Positions 33,943 to 43,123 of a stretch of 64,000 nt of DNA are shown here, in pieces; the first letter of the stretch is position 1; every line of letters starts with the position of its first letter. The notes beneath the pieces are model-generated. The model was not told where the DNA came from. It did not search any database and saw nothing but the letters and a program-made list of their open reading frames with translations. The translations under genes were made by a program, and so were the position numbers. The DNA is from Rhizobium glycinendophyticum (GTDB lineage Bacteria > Pseudomonadota > Alphaproteobacteria > Rhizobiales > Rhizobiaceae). The stretch lies in the NCBI RefSeq assembly GCF_006443685.1, contig NZ_VFYP01000002.1, positions 62,001 to 126,000 of the forward strand. The letters are read 5' to 3'.

Positions 33943-34692
33943 ATGAAGATACTCGTCCCAGTGAAGCGGGTTGTGGATTACAACGTCAAGATCCGCGTCA
34001 AGCCGGATGGCTCCGGCGTCGAGCTCGCCAACGTCAAGATGTCCATGAACCCCTTCGACGAGATCTCCGTCGAGGAGGCCCTGCGGCTGAAGGAAGCCGG
34101 CAAGGCTGAGGAAGTGGTTGTCGTCTCGATCGGTCCGGCCAAGGCCGAGGAAACCATCCGCACCGCACTCGCCATGGGCGCCGACCGCGGCATCCTGATC
34201 GAAACAGACGAAACCGTCGAGCCGCTCGCCGTCGCCAAGCTCCTGAAGGGCGTGGTCGAGGCAGAAGCTCCGGGCCTCGTCATCGTCGGCAAGCAGGCGA
34301 TCGACGACGATTCGAACCAGACCGGCCAGATGCTGGCTGCCCTGATGGGTTGGGGCCAGGCGACCTTCGCCTCCAAGCTCGAACTTTCCGCCGACAAGGC
34401 GACCGTGACCCGCGAAGTCGACGGGGGTTTGCAGACCATCGAGGTGAAGCTTCCGGCCGTCATGACCACGGACCTGCGCCTGAACGAGCCGCGTTATGCC
34501 TCGCTGCCCAACATCATGAAGGCGAAGAAGAAGCCGCTCGACAAGAAGGCTCCGGCCGATTTCGGCGTCGACATTGCGCCGCGCCTGAAGGTTCTGAAAA
34601 CCGAAGAGCCGGGTGGCCGCAAGGCGGGCATCAAGGTGAAGAGCGTCGCCGAACTGGTCGACAAGCTCAAGAACGAAGCCGGCGTATTGTAA
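33943..34692 (+). CDS. etfB: Electron transfer flavoprotein, beta subunit
   Basis: 249 aa. N-terminal [14 protein letters not shown], then [16 protein letters not shown] and the [12 protein letters not shown]-binding loop; the [17 protein letters not shown] signature is intact. It pairs with EtfA to carry electrons from acyl-CoA dehydrogenases to ubiquinone. It is preceded by GAAGGA and followed 25 bp later by etfA. Confidence 0.97.
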   Translation: MKILVPVKRVVDYNVKIRVKPDGSGVELANVKMSMNPFDEISVEEALRLKEAGKAEEVVVVSIGPAKAEETIRTALAMGADRGILIETDETVEPLAVAKLLKGVVEAEAPGLVIVGKQAIDDDSNQTGQMLAALMGWGQATFASKLELSADKATVTREVDGGLQTIEVKLPAVMTTDLRLNEPRYASLPNIMKAKKKPLDKKAPADFGVDIAPRLKVLKTEEPGGRKAGIKVKSVAELVDKLKNEAGVL

Positions 34693-34717
34693 GCGGAACG
34701 GACAGGAGAAACATAAA

Positions 34718-35647
34718 ATGGCTATTCTTCTTCTCGCAGAACACGACAACGCAACCGTTTCCGAACAGACCGCGAAGACCCTGACGGCAGCAACCAAGAT
34801 CGGTGGCGATGTCCACGTGCTGGTCGCCGGCGCAGGCGCCAAGGCGGCCGCCGATGCCGCCGCCAAGCTTTCCGGCGTCTCCAAGGTGCTGATCGCCGAC
34901 GACGCCTCGCTCGGCAACAATCTGGCAGAGCCGTTGGCAGCGCTCATCGTCTCGCTCGCCGGCTCTTACGACACGATCATCGCGCCCGCGACCTCGGTCG
35001 GCAAGAACGTCATGCCGCGCGTGGCAGCGCTGCTCGACGTGATGCAGGTCTCCGAAATCATCGAAGTCGTCTCGGCGGATACCTTCAAGCGCCCGATCTA
35101 TGCCGGCAACGCCATCCAGACCGTGCAGTCGACCGATGCCAAGAAGGTGATCACGGTACGGACGGCTTCCTTCGCTGCTGCTGGTGAAGGGGGTTCGGCC
35201 TCCGTGGAGAGCGTCTCCGCTGTGGCAAATCCGGGCGTCTCCAGCCATGTCTCCGACGCCCTGTCGTCGTCCGACCGTCCGGAACTGGCCTCGGCCAAGA
35301 TCATCATCTCCGGCGGCCGTGCGCTCGGCTCGTCCGAGAAGTTCCAGGAAGTCATCCTGCCGGTCGCCGACAAGCTGGGTGCTGCCGTCGGCGCCTCCCG
35401 TGCGGCTGTCGACGCCGGTTACGCTCCGAACGACTGGCAGGTCGGCCAGACCGGCAAGGTCGTTGCCCCGCAGCTCTACATCGCTTGCGGCATTTCCGGT
35501 GCGATCCAGCACCTCGCCGGCATGAAGGACTCGAAGGTCATCGTCGCGATCAACAAGGACGAGGAAGCCCCGATCTTCCAGGTCGCCGATTACGGTCTCG
35601 TGGCCGACATCTTCGAAGCCCTGCCGGAGCTCGAGAAGGCGCTCTGA
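34718..35647 (+). CDS. etfA: Electron transfer flavoprotein, alpha subunit
   Basis: 309 aa. C-terminal FAD domain with [34 protein letters not shown] and [17 protein letters not shown] lies 9 bases before the ATG. It forms the EtfAB heterodimer with the preceding gene and is followed by a terminator and then a hydroxyacyl-CoA dehydrogenase gene. Confidence 0.97.
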   Translation: MAILLLAEHDNATVSEQTAKTLTAATKIGGDVHVLVAGAGAKAAADAAAKLSGVSKVLIADDASLGNNLAEPLAALIVSLAGSYDTIIAPATSVGKNVMPRVAALLDVMQVSEIIEVVSADTFKRPIYAGNAIQTVQSTDAKKVITVRTASFAAAGEGGSASVESVSAVANPGVSSHVSDALSSSDRPELASAKIIISGGRALGSSEKFQEVILPVADKLGAAVGASRAAVDAGYAPNDWQVGQTGKVVAPQLYIACGISGAIQHLAGMKDSKVIVAINKDEEAPIFQVADYGLVADIFEALPELEKAL

Positions 35648-35705
35648 GCGCCATCTCGCAGCTGCGAAAGGACTGGTCAAAGACCGGTTTGCGGTCTATC
35701 AATCA

Positions 35706-35738
35706 GCCGGGTCCGTGATGAGCGGGTCCGGCATTTTT
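35706..35738 (+). terminator. Intrinsic terminator after etfBA
   Basis: GCCGGGTCCG (35706-35715) pairs with CGGGTCCGGC (35723-35732) through ten pairs including two G-U, with a 7-base loop, followed by ATTTTT. Confidence 0.8.
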
Positions 35739-35788
35739 GTCGGTGCCATCTTCTTGAGTGAAGACGAGAACGGGTGAGGAGCGAGACG

Positions 35789-36670
35789 ATGACGGACAAG
35801 ATCAGCAATGTGGGTGTCGTGGGTGCCGGCCAGATGGGCTGCGGCATCGCCCAGGTCTCCGCCGCCGCCGGTTACAAGGTCACGATCTACGACCTCTCCA
35901 AGGAGCGGATCGAGGCGGGGCTCGCCACCATCAACGGCAATCTCGCCCGCCAGGTGACCAACGGCAAGATCACCGACGAGCAGCGCAAGCAGGCGCTGGC
36001 TTTGATCTCCGGCTCCGCCGATGTGCATGACCTCGCCGCAGCCGATCTCGTGATCGAGGCCGCGACCGAGGACGAAAGCGTCAAACGCAAGATTTTCGCG
36101 ACACTCTGCCCGGTGCTCAAACCAGAAGCGCTTATTGCGACCAACACCTCGTCGCTCTCCATTACCCGTCTGGCCTCGGCGACCGACCGTCCGGAGCGCT
36201 TCATGGGCATCCACTTCATGAACCCGGTGCCGGTGATGAAGCTCGTTGAACTGGTGCGCGGCATCGCGACTGACGAGACGACCTTCGCGACGGCCAAGAC
36301 CTTCGTCTCCTCGCTCGACAAGACGATCACGGTGGCGGAAGATTTTCCGGCCTTCATCGTCAACCGCATCCTGCTGCCGATGATCAACGAGGCGATCTAC
36401 ACGCTGTATGAAGGCGTCGGCTCTGTCGAGGCGATCGACACGGCGATGAAGCTGGGCGCCAACCACCCGATGGGCCCGCTGCAGCTCGCCGATTTCATCG
36501 GCCTCGACACCTGTCTCTCGATCATGCAGGTGCTGCATGACGGTCTGGCGGATTCGAAGTATCGCCCCTGCCCGCTGCTGGTGAAATATGTCGAGGCCGG
36601 CTGGTTGGGCCGCAAGTCCGGCCGCGGCTTCTACGACTATCGCGGCGACGTGCCGGTGCCGACACGGTAA
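35789..36670 (+). CDS. hbdA: 3-hydroxybutyryl-CoA dehydrogenase
   Basis: The start at ATG 35789 (MTDKIS) has GAGGAG upstream; the frame opens at 35774. 293 aa. Rossmann loop G-A-G-Q-M-G-C-G-I-A, then N-T-S-S-L-S-I, H-F-M-N-P-V-P-V-M-K-L-V-E-L-V-R-G with the catalytic His-Glu pair, and the C-terminal G-R-K-S-G-R-G-F-Y-D-Y. It interconverts acetoacetyl-CoA and 3-hydroxybutyryl-CoA in butyrate/PHB and fatty-acid metabolism. Position after etfBA fits; a terminator separates them, so it may have its own promoter. Confidence 0.94.
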   Translation: MTDKISNVGVVGAGQMGCGIAQVSAAAGYKVTIYDLSKERIEAGLATINGNLARQVTNGKITDEQRKQALALISGSADVHDLAAADLVIEAATEDESVKRKIFATLCPVLKPEALIATNTSSLSITRLASATDRPERFMGIHFMNPVPVMKLVELVRGIATDETTFATAKTFVSSLDKTITVAEDFPAFIVNRILLPMINEAIYTLYEGVGSVEAIDTAMKLGANHPMGPLQLADFIGLDTCLSIMQVLHDGLADSKYRPCPLLVKYVEAGWLGRKSGRGFYDYRGDVPVPTR

Positions 36671-37005
36671 GGCAGATCGCCTTGCTGAAGCGGGCATTTG
36701 CGACTATATTGGCGGAGTGAGAGGCGAGCTTCCGCCCGCCCCTCTGGCTTGTTATCGGAATGTGACCCGCACGCTAGCCTGCCAGCCCGTGCGGGTTTTC
36801 CGTATAACAAACGTGATGCTCAATGGTTTTCGCCACATCGCTCACACTCCAGTTGTGTGGCGAGGCCATCGCCCTGGTCGGAGCGTGCAATCCTCTCCGA
36901 TGCGTCTGGCAGAACGCGTCTGCTTTCACCGCACAACCGGAGAGAGAATAACGCAACCGGGGGCCGCGTCCAGAGGCCACCGCAGCGGAGAGCCGGGCTT
37001 TGCTC
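36671..37005. other. Intergenic region between hbdA and the SMR-type gene
   Basis: 335 bases without a supported gene. It contains the terminator at 36765-36803. The remainder, including 36940-37005, shows no recognisable RNA or repeat. Confidence 0.5.
36765..36803 (+). terminator. Intrinsic terminator downstream of hbdA
   Basis: ACCCGCACG (36765-36773) pairs perfectly with CGTGCGGGT (36788-36796) across a 14-base loop and is followed by TTTCC. Confidence 0.75.
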
Positions 37006-37377
37006 TCAGCGCCCGACGGCGATGCAGAGGATCCCGGATATGATCAGCAGGATGCCGAGGCAGGCGGTGAGGCTGATGCTTTCGCCAAGAGCGACGACAC
37101 CGGCAAGCGCGGTCAGCACAATACCCAGCGAAACGAAGGGATAGGCGTGCGAGACGGGGATGCGCGACAGGACCAGAAGCCAGACGATCGCGCCGAAGCC
37201 GTAGCAGGCGAGGCCGCCGATGACGAAAGGGGAGCGGGCGATGGCGCCAATGGCCTGAAGAGGTGACGCCCCTCCTGCGAGCGCCTCCGCAACGTCGGGG
37301 CGGGTCATCCCAAAGCGCAGGATGACCTGGGAGAATGCACTCAGGCAGACGCTGAACAGGATTAGCACATAGGTCAT
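37006..37377 (-). CDS. Small four-helix transporter, SMR/EamA type (ArnE/ArnF-like)
   Basis: 123 aa with four membrane helices. F-S-Q-V-I-L-R-F-G-M near the N-terminus, P-V-S-H-A-Y-P-F-V-S-L-G-I-V in helix 3 and L-G-E-S-I-S-L-T-A-C-L-G-I-L-L-I-I-S-G in helix 4 resemble the ArnE/ArnF undecaprenyl-phosphate-aminoarabinose flippase subunits and EmrE. It is the last gene of a leftward cluster with a HAD-UbiA prenyltransferase and a large membrane protein, which favours a polyprenyl-phosphate-sugar flippase over a drug pump. Confidence 0.75.
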   Translation of the reverse strand: MTYVLILFSVCLSAFSQVILRFGMTRPDVAEALAGGASPLQAIGAIARSPFVIGGLACYGFGAIVWLLVLSRIPVSHAYPFVSLGIVLTALAGVVALGESISLTACLGILLIISGILCIAVGR

Positions 37378-37411
37378 GGCGGTTCCGATTGCGGATGGTT
37401 GGAGTGTTCGG

Positions 37412-39034
37412 TCAGGTCAACTGGTAGACACAGATGCCCTCTTCGCGATGCACGGGGACCTCAGTCAGATTGGCGTCACACGGCATTGCGAGAAAATCTA
37501 TCCCGACGCTCTTGCGATCGAGCAGCGAGCGGGCGAGCGGGACGGAGTGCCGCTCTTTCCAGATCGGATAATAGGAGGGCGACCACATGACCGCCGCACC
37601 ATATTTTCCATCGAACCACAATTGGCGCTCGGAGGTCAGGCTAAAGCCGAGCGAGGCCTCCGCAGGCACCTGAAAAACGGCATCGGTCGGCGTTGCGGCA
37701 TTTGCCCAGCGGCCAACCTTTTCCCAGGCTTCCTGCGTGGCTCTATCCTGCTCATAAGCCCACTGCCTCTGACCATTGGCCACCAGACCCAAGACCAGGC
37801 AGAAGGCGAGCAGGCAAGAGACGTAAACGCGCACTGTGCGGCGTTCGAGCGGGAGTTTCAGGGCCGGTGGGATTTTCCAGAGGTCCAACAGGAACAGCGC
37901 GAGGGCAATCAGCACCCCGACCTTGCCGGCCATAAGTGCGACGGCGAGACCGAGGCCAAATGTCTTCTGCATGGGGCGCGCTGGATCGAGGATCCAGCCT
38001 GACGCGACGATGGCGAGACTGATGGCGAGCAGCATGGCAATCATCACGAAACTGCGGATGAGATGCAGGTTCAGGATAAACCGCGAATCCGTCACCAGCG
38101 GCGCCAGCACACCAAGGCCCAAGACCGACAGCATTCCGAGAGCGAGCATCAGCACCGCCCTGGAACTTGCCCCCATCAGGCGGATGGACAGAAGCAGGAC
38201 AACGATCTGGACGCCGGTGACTGCGAGTTGCCTCGGCGGCAGCGACCACAGGAAAAAATGGAACGGGAAGAAATCCCACAAATACTGGCGATAGGAAAAC
38301 GGGTTCGCGCCCCCGATCTCCGGGTTCTGCAGAATATTGTGCAGCGGCACAAAGAGGAGCGGGCTGCCGACCACAAGCCCGATCGCCGCCGGGACCAGCA
38401 AGCGCCGAAGTGTAATCCGGCCGGTCAAGAGCTGGTATCCGGTGAGCAAGGCGAGCGGAGGCACCATCCAGATGGCCATGAAGGCATTGAGGAAGAAAGT
38501 CAGGCAAGCAGCAACGGCCGCCGCCCCATAGCGACGCCTGAGGGCGAAAGAGAGACCCATCAGGAGGCTGGCATTGGCCAGTTCCGAGTGGGTGAAATAG
38601 TTGAGCAAGATCCCGCCGCCTCCCGCAGTGTAGCCATAGACCCAAGGGGAAAAGCACAGGAGCAGGAGAAACAGATTGCGGGCACGCGTCTCTTTGAGGC
38701 CGATGCTCCCGGCAAGATGGAGAGCTGCGATGAAGAAGGCGAGATGTGTGATGATGAGGCTGAGTGCCAGGAACAGCTTGACACCGACCACGTGTCCGGC
38801 ACCCGCAAACAGGAGCCAGAAGCCGGAGGAGAAATTGCGCAGCGACTGGATGAAGGCGTCGTCGGAGAACTGCGGCAGGTCGTAGCTCTTGAGCAGGATG
38901 GGGACGTGATAGATGTTGTTGTTGAAGATAGGCGAGTAGCCCGAATACAGGAAGGAGATCACCGTAGCAGCGGCGATCAACAGCCAGTGCGGCAGATCAA
39001 GGACCTGCGACAACCGCTGCGATAAGGCATTCAT
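37412..39034 (-). CDS. Polytopic membrane protein, possible glycosyltransferase
   Basis: 540 aa from ATG 39034; a TTG at 39067 overlapping the upstream stop is an alternative start. About 11-12 membrane helices, then a C-terminal soluble part of ~90 residues. The overall shape resembles GT-C glycosyltransferases that use polyprenyl-phosphate sugars, including an N-terminal loop with N-N-N-I-Y-H-V-P. I see no diagnostic D-D or D-E motif and cannot name a family. Neighbours (HAD-UbiA upstream, SMR flippase-like gene 35 bp downstream) support a role in lipid-linked sugar transfer. Confidence 0.6.
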   Translation of the reverse strand: MNALSQRLSQVLDLPHWLLIAAATVISFLYSGYSPIFNNNIYHVPILLKSYDLPQFSDDAFIQSLRNFSSGFWLLFAGAGHVVGVKLFLALSLIITHLAFFIAALHLAGSIGLKETRARNLFLLLLCFSPWVYGYTAGGGGILLNYFTHSELANASLLMGLSFALRRRYGAAAVAACLTFFLNAFMAIWMVPPLALLTGYQLLTGRITLRRLLVPAAIGLVVGSPLLFVPLHNILQNPEIGGANPFSYRQYLWDFFPFHFFLWSLPPRQLAVTGVQIVVLLLSIRLMGASSRAVLMLALGMLSVLGLGVLAPLVTDSRFILNLHLIRSFVMIAMLLAISLAIVASGWILDPARPMQKTFGLGLAVALMAGKVGVLIALALFLLDLWKIPPALKLPLERRTVRVYVSCLLAFCLVLGLVANGQRQWAYEQDRATQEAWEKVGRWANAATPTDAVFQVPAEASLGFSLTSERQLWFDGKYGAAVMWSPSYYPIWKERHSVPLARSLLDRKSVGIDFLAMPCDANLTEVPVHREEGICVYQLT

Positions 39035-39063
39035 GGCTCGTGACGTCACGGGAAGACCTGTGT

Positions 39064-40512
39064 TCAAAGGGCGGCGAGGACCAGTGAGACGGCGGCGAGG
39101 CCGACGCCCCAGCTCCGATTGTCCTTCAAGGCGAAGGCGATGGGATCGTCATCCATCAACCGCCGATGGGCGAGCATGACGGCGCGTGCGATCCAATAGA
39201 GGAACAGCGGGCATAGGCCCCAGAGCAAACGCGGGTGGGTGTAGAGACCGGCAACGGTATCGGACGAAACATAGAGCGCGATCACCATGACCGAATTCAT
39301 GCCCGCAGCAGCAGCAAGAGCCATGATCACAGGCAGATCCGCGACCTTGTAGTTTCTATTGCTCGGATCACTGAGCTGGCGATCAAGACGACCGGCAAGC
39401 TCGATGTACCGTTTGAGCAATGCGAGCGCCGTGAAGATCAACAAGGAAAATGTGAAGAGCCAGTCCGATACCGACACGTCGATCGCAGCCGCACCGGCAA
39501 AGACCCGAAGCGTATAGAGGCAGGCCAAGGTCACGACATCGATGATCATCCTACGCTTGATGACGAATGAATACGCATTGGTCACGACGTAGTAGATGAG
39601 CAGCGTCAGAAAGAAATGGAAAGAAATACACCAGGCAAGGGCAAAGGCGGCGAGGGTCAGAAGCGGTATGAAGGCCATGCCGAATGCAATGGGCAGCTGG
39701 CCGGACGCGAAAGGCCGCTTCCGTTTTGTCGGGTGCGCGCGATCTGCCTGAATGTCCAGGAGATCATTCAGCAGGTAGACGCCGGATGCACATAGAGAGA
39801 AGGCAATGAAGGCCAGGAACGCATTGAACAAAGCCTCGAGGTTGAACTGATGCGCGGTAAGCAACGGCACGAAGATCAGACCGTTCTTGGCATATTGATG
39901 AGGTCGCATGGCTGAAACAAGCGCGGTCCAGCGGCTCTGTTTCCCCTGCACGGCGACATGATCCGGGTGGCTTGCAGCCAGGTCACGTGCAAGGCTGGCG
40001 GACATATGGACACCATAAGCCCTCCGCGCGTGACGCCAGATTGCCTTGTCGCTCGTGTCGTTGCCGATATAGTCGAACCCCCCGTCTCCAAAGGCCTCAA
40101 CGAGCGCTCGCGCCTTCGTTTCGCCTTTTAGATTCTGGTGTTCGTCGGAAGCAAACACGCCATCGAACACCTCAAGGTGGTCCGCCACCTTTTCAGCATG
40201 AAAGCGATCACTTGCCGTCGCGAGATAGACCTTGCGTCCTGCGCCCCGGGCCGCGTTGATAATAGAAAGGACATTTTCGTTGTAGGGCAGATTGCCGTGG
40301 TCGATGTCGCAGAAGGACAGGAGATGGCGCTTGATGCCGTTTCTAGAAAGGCGAGACGGCAGGTCCCGATTGAACACTTCGATGTGCCGACGCGAGAGGG
40401 CGTCGAAGAGAGATTCGTAAAGTAGATCCGTCTTAATCAACGTTCCATCAAGATCAACGACCAGCGGAATATCGTTCAACTGCCCAAGCGGCGCAACGGA
40501 CGAAGGAAACAT
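39064..40512 (-). CDS. HAD phosphatase - UbiA prenyltransferase fusion
   Basis: 482 aa. Residues ~15-200 are a HAD hydrolase with D-L-D-G-T-L (nucleophile Asp), followed by later G-N-D-T-S-D. Residues ~205-482 are a UbiA prenyltransferase with N-D-L-L-D-I-Q-A-D-R-A-H-P-T-K-R-K-R-P-F and seven to nine membrane helices. This architecture matches proteins annotated as decaprenyl-phosphate phosphoribosyltransferase-like, where the HAD part could dephosphorylate the phosphoribosyl product. It heads the leftward cluster. The donor and acceptor are inferred. Confidence 0.85.
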   Translation of the reverse strand: MFPSSVAPLGQLNDIPLVVDLDGTLIKTDLLYESLFDALSRRHIEVFNRDLPSRLSRNGIKRHLLSFCDIDHGNLPYNENVLSIINAARGAGRKVYLATASDRFHAEKVADHLEVFDGVFASDEHQNLKGETKARALVEAFGDGGFDYIGNDTSDKAIWRHARRAYGVHMSASLARDLAASHPDHVAVQGKQSRWTALVSAMRPHQYAKNGLIFVPLLTAHQFNLEALFNAFLAFIAFSLCASGVYLLNDLLDIQADRAHPTKRKRPFASGQLPIAFGMAFIPLLTLAAFALAWCISFHFFLTLLIYYVVTNAYSFVIKRRMIIDVVTLACLYTLRVFAGAAAIDVSVSDWLFTFSLLIFTALALLKRYIELAGRLDRQLSDPSNRNYKVADLPVIMALAAAAGMNSVMVIALYVSSDTVAGLYTHPRLLWGLCPLFLYWIARAVMLAHRRLMDDDPIAFALKDNRSWGVGLAAVSLVLAAL

Positions 40513-40721
40513 AATACACCCGTCTGGAAAAGCAGATCATTTGAAGTACATGAATTAGTAATGTCACGCACACCCCGTGATTGTAAAGTCACGGGGGCGA
40601 ATATGGTTACTCCGCTGATCGCCCGAGCGAGCGGAGAGATCGGTCAGAGCCGCAAGGCCCTGATGGCGGGGCGGCCTGCAGCAGCAGTCATGCACAGATA
40701 GGGGTTACCGCAGGCCGCCAG

Positions 40722-41384
40722 TTAGGCGCCGGTCGCAGCCGTTATCAGCGCCCTGGCATCCGGGCTGTCCCAGGCGGCCGGGCCGTTCATGTGGCCAAGC
40801 AGGCAGCCCTTGCCGTCGACCAGAAGAGTGACCGGCAGGCCGAAGGCGAGGCCTTGTTTCTTGAGCGTATTGAACACCCCCATTGAGGCGTCGCGGTAGA
40901 GGCCGAGCGCATCGACGCCGGTTTCGGCAAGGAAGGCCTTCGGTTTTTCGGCGTCACCGGTGTCGATATTGATCGCAACCACCTGGAATCGGTCGCTGCC
41001 GAGTGCCTTCTGCAGGCCGTTCAACGCCGGCATTTCTTCGCGGCAGGGCACGCACCAGGTGGCCCAGAGATTGACCAGCGTGGTCTTGCCGGCGAAGTCG
41101 GCAATGCTCGTTACCTTGACAGTGGCATCGGTGAAGGTCAGACCTTCGACCGCCTGCGGCTGATCGATCGGCACCATGGCCGCGACATCGCCCTTGAAGA
41201 AGGGTTCGAGCGCCCGCGCCTTGTTGAGCGAACCTGCGCAAGGCCCTGCATTCTGAGCCGTCTCGGCATTGCCAGACGTGGTCTCTCTCACGTATACCGC
41301 AGCCGCGCCGGCGACAATGCCGGCCACCGCCGCGATCGCAACCAGCTTGGTAGAGAAGAGACCACTGCGTCTTTTGTCTGTCAT
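40722..41384 (-). CDS. tlpA: TlpA-type thiol:disulfide interchange protein
   Basis: The start at ATG 41384 (MTDKRRSG) is chosen over 41405. 220 aa. An N-terminal membrane anchor (~residues 10-32) is followed by a thioredoxin fold with [15 protein letters not shown] and the cis-Pro segment [10 protein letters not shown] periplasmic, membrane-tethered reductase; TlpA proteins serve cytochrome oxidase (Cu site) maturation. An extra cysteine in G-P-C-A-G-S near the N-terminus is also typical of rhizobial TlpA. Divergent from argH with 24 bp between starts. Confidence 0.92.
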   Translation of the reverse strand: MTDKRRSGLFSTKLVAIAAVAGIVAGAAAVYVRETTSGNAETAQNAGPCAGSLNKARALEPFFKGDVAAMVPIDQPQAVEGLTFTDATVKVTSIADFAGKTTLVNLWATWCVPCREEMPALNGLQKALGSDRFQVVAINIDTGDAEKPKAFLAETGVDALGLYRDASMGVFNTLKKQGLAFGLPVTLLVDGKGCLLGHMNGPAAWDSPDARALITAATGA

Positions 41385-41408
41385 GTCATTCTCCAGGACG
41401 GGCATTCC

Positions 41409-42812
41409 ATGGCCGAGGACTCTAACGACACCAAATCCTCCAACCAGATGTGGGGCGGTCGCTTCGCCTCCGGGCCATCGGCGATCATGGAGGAGATAAA
41501 TGCCTCCATCGGTTTCGACAAGAAGCTTTACGCCCAGGATATCCGTGGCTCAAAGGCGCATGCGACCATGCTGGCGCACCAAGGCATCATCTCCGGCGAA
41601 GATAAAGACAAGATCCTTCACGGCCTGGACACGATCCTGTCAGAGATCGAAAGCGGCCAGTTCGTCTTTTCGCGCAAGCTCGAAGATATCCATATGAACG
41701 TCGAGGCTCGCCTTGCCGAACTGATCGGCCCGGCTGCCGGCCGTCTGCACACCGCCCGCTCGCGCAACGACCAGGTGGCGCTCGACTTCCGCCTGTGGGT
41801 CAAGGAAGAGCTGCAGAAGACGGAAGCAGCGCTTTCCGGCCTGATCGCCGCCTTCCTCGACCGTGCGGAAGAGCATGCCGACACCGTCATGCCCGGCTTC
41901 ACCCATCTCCAGACGGCCCAGCCGGTGACCTTCGGGCATCATTGCATGGCCTATGTCGAGATGTTCGGCCGCGACCGCCAGCGCGTGCGCCATGCCATCG
42001 AACACCTCGACGAAAGCCCGATCGGGGCAGCAGCCCTGGCCGGCACCGGCTATGCCATTGACCGCCACATGACGGCCAAGGCGCTCGGCTTCCGCGAGCC
42101 GACCCGCAACTCGATCGACACCGTCTCCGATCGCGACTTCGCGCTCGAATTCCTCTCGATCGCATCGATCTGCGCCGTGCACCTGTCGCGGCTCGCTGAG
42201 GAGATCGTCATCTGGTCGACCCCACAATTCGGCTTCATCCGGTTGTCGGATGCGTTTTCGACCGGCTCCTCGATCATGCCGCAGAAGAAGAACCCCGATG
42301 CCGCCGAACTGGTGCGCGCCAAGACCGGTCGCATCAACGGCTCGCTCATCGCCCTTCTGACCGTGATGAAGGGCCTGCCGCTCGCCTATTCCAAGGACAT
42401 GCAGGAAGACAAGGAACAGGTCTTCGACGCGGCCGAAAGCCTGGAACTGGCGATTGCCGCCATGACCGGCATGGTGACCGACATGACCATCCGCACCGAC
42501 AAGATGAAGGCGGCGGCCGGTTCCGGTTATTCGACGGCAACCGATCTCGCCGACTGGCTGGTGCGCGAAGCCGGCCTTCCCTTCCGCGATGCGCATCACG
42601 TCACCGGCAATGCGGTGGCCATGGCGGAGAAGAAGGGTTGCGATCTCGCCGAGCTTTCGCTGGAAGAGCTTCAGAGCATCAATGCGGCGATCACCGCTGA
42701 CGTTTACAACGTTCTGACCGTGGAAGCCTCCGTCGCCAGCCGCAAGAGTTTTGGCGGCACGGCGCCGTCGGAAGTCAGGAAGCAGATCGCCTGGTGGCGG
42801 GCCCGCAACTGA
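41409..42812 (+). CDS. argH: Argininosuccinate lyase
   Basis: 467 aa, the usual length. Signature [12 protein letters not shown], with N-terminal [15 protein letters not shown] and [10 protein letters not shown]. It catalyses the last step of arginine synthesis, releasing fumarate. A strong terminator follows at 42858-42882. Confidence 0.97.
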   Translation: MAEDSNDTKSSNQMWGGRFASGPSAIMEEINASIGFDKKLYAQDIRGSKAHATMLAHQGIISGEDKDKILHGLDTILSEIESGQFVFSRKLEDIHMNVEARLAELIGPAAGRLHTARSRNDQVALDFRLWVKEELQKTEAALSGLIAAFLDRAEEHADTVMPGFTHLQTAQPVTFGHHCMAYVEMFGRDRQRVRHAIEHLDESPIGAAALAGTGYAIDRHMTAKALGFREPTRNSIDTVSDRDFALEFLSIASICAVHLSRLAEEIVIWSTPQFGFIRLSDAFSTGSSIMPQKKNPDAAELVRAKTGRINGSLIALLTVMKGLPLAYSKDMQEDKEQVFDAAESLELAIAAMTGMVTDMTIRTDKMKAAAGSGYSTATDLADWLVREAGLPFRDAHHVTGNAVAMAEKKGCDLAELSLEELQSINAAITADVYNVLTVEASVASRKSFGGTAPSEVRKQIAWWRARN

Positions 42813-42857
42813 CAGGGCAACCGATCACGCGCACATGCGGGACACATCACGAGATCA

Positions 42858-42882
42858 GGGGTGCACAAGCGCCCCTTTTTTC
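42858..42882 (+). terminator. Intrinsic terminator after argH
   Basis: GGGGTGC (42858-42864) and GCGCCCC (42869-42875) form a stem with an ACAA loop, followed by six T. Confidence 0.85.
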
Positions 42883-42909
42883 TGTACACGCTAGCACAAC
42901 AATATCTTC

Positions 42910-43110
42910 ATGGACCGGGTCATGGTGAATTCGCTGAAACGCACGACGCTCACGCTCTCTCTGCTGCTGGCCGCTTCGCTGGCTCTGTCCGCCTGCGGCC
43001 GCAAGGGCGATCTCGACCCGCCGAACACGCCTGTGGACCAGCAGAACAAGCGCGACAGCAAGGTAGCACCTGTGGCTGACAAGCCTTTCCTACTCGATCC
43101 GCTTCTGTGA
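42910..43110 (+). CDS. lptM: Small lipoprotein, LptM-like
   Basis: 66 aa; ATG 42910, with 42922 (MVNSLKR) as an alternative. Signal peptide with lipobox L-S-A-C, followed at once by G-R-K-G-D-L-D-P-P, the conserved start of YifL/LptM lipoproteins, which assist LptD assembly in the outer membrane. The gene sits 13 bp upstream of lysA, a common neighbour in proteobacteria. Confidence 0.8.
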   Translation: MDRVMVNSLKRTTLTLSLLLAASLALSACGRKGDLDPPNTPVDQQNKRDSKVAPVADKPFLLDPLL

Positions 43111-43123
43111 CAGGGCTTTACCC

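Noticed and set aside
40573..40596. Hairpin CCCCGTGA / TCACGGGG upstream of the HAD-UbiA gene as a terminator or riboswitch
   Set aside because: No T-run on either side and no recognisable aptamer; it may be an operator, but nothing supports a call.
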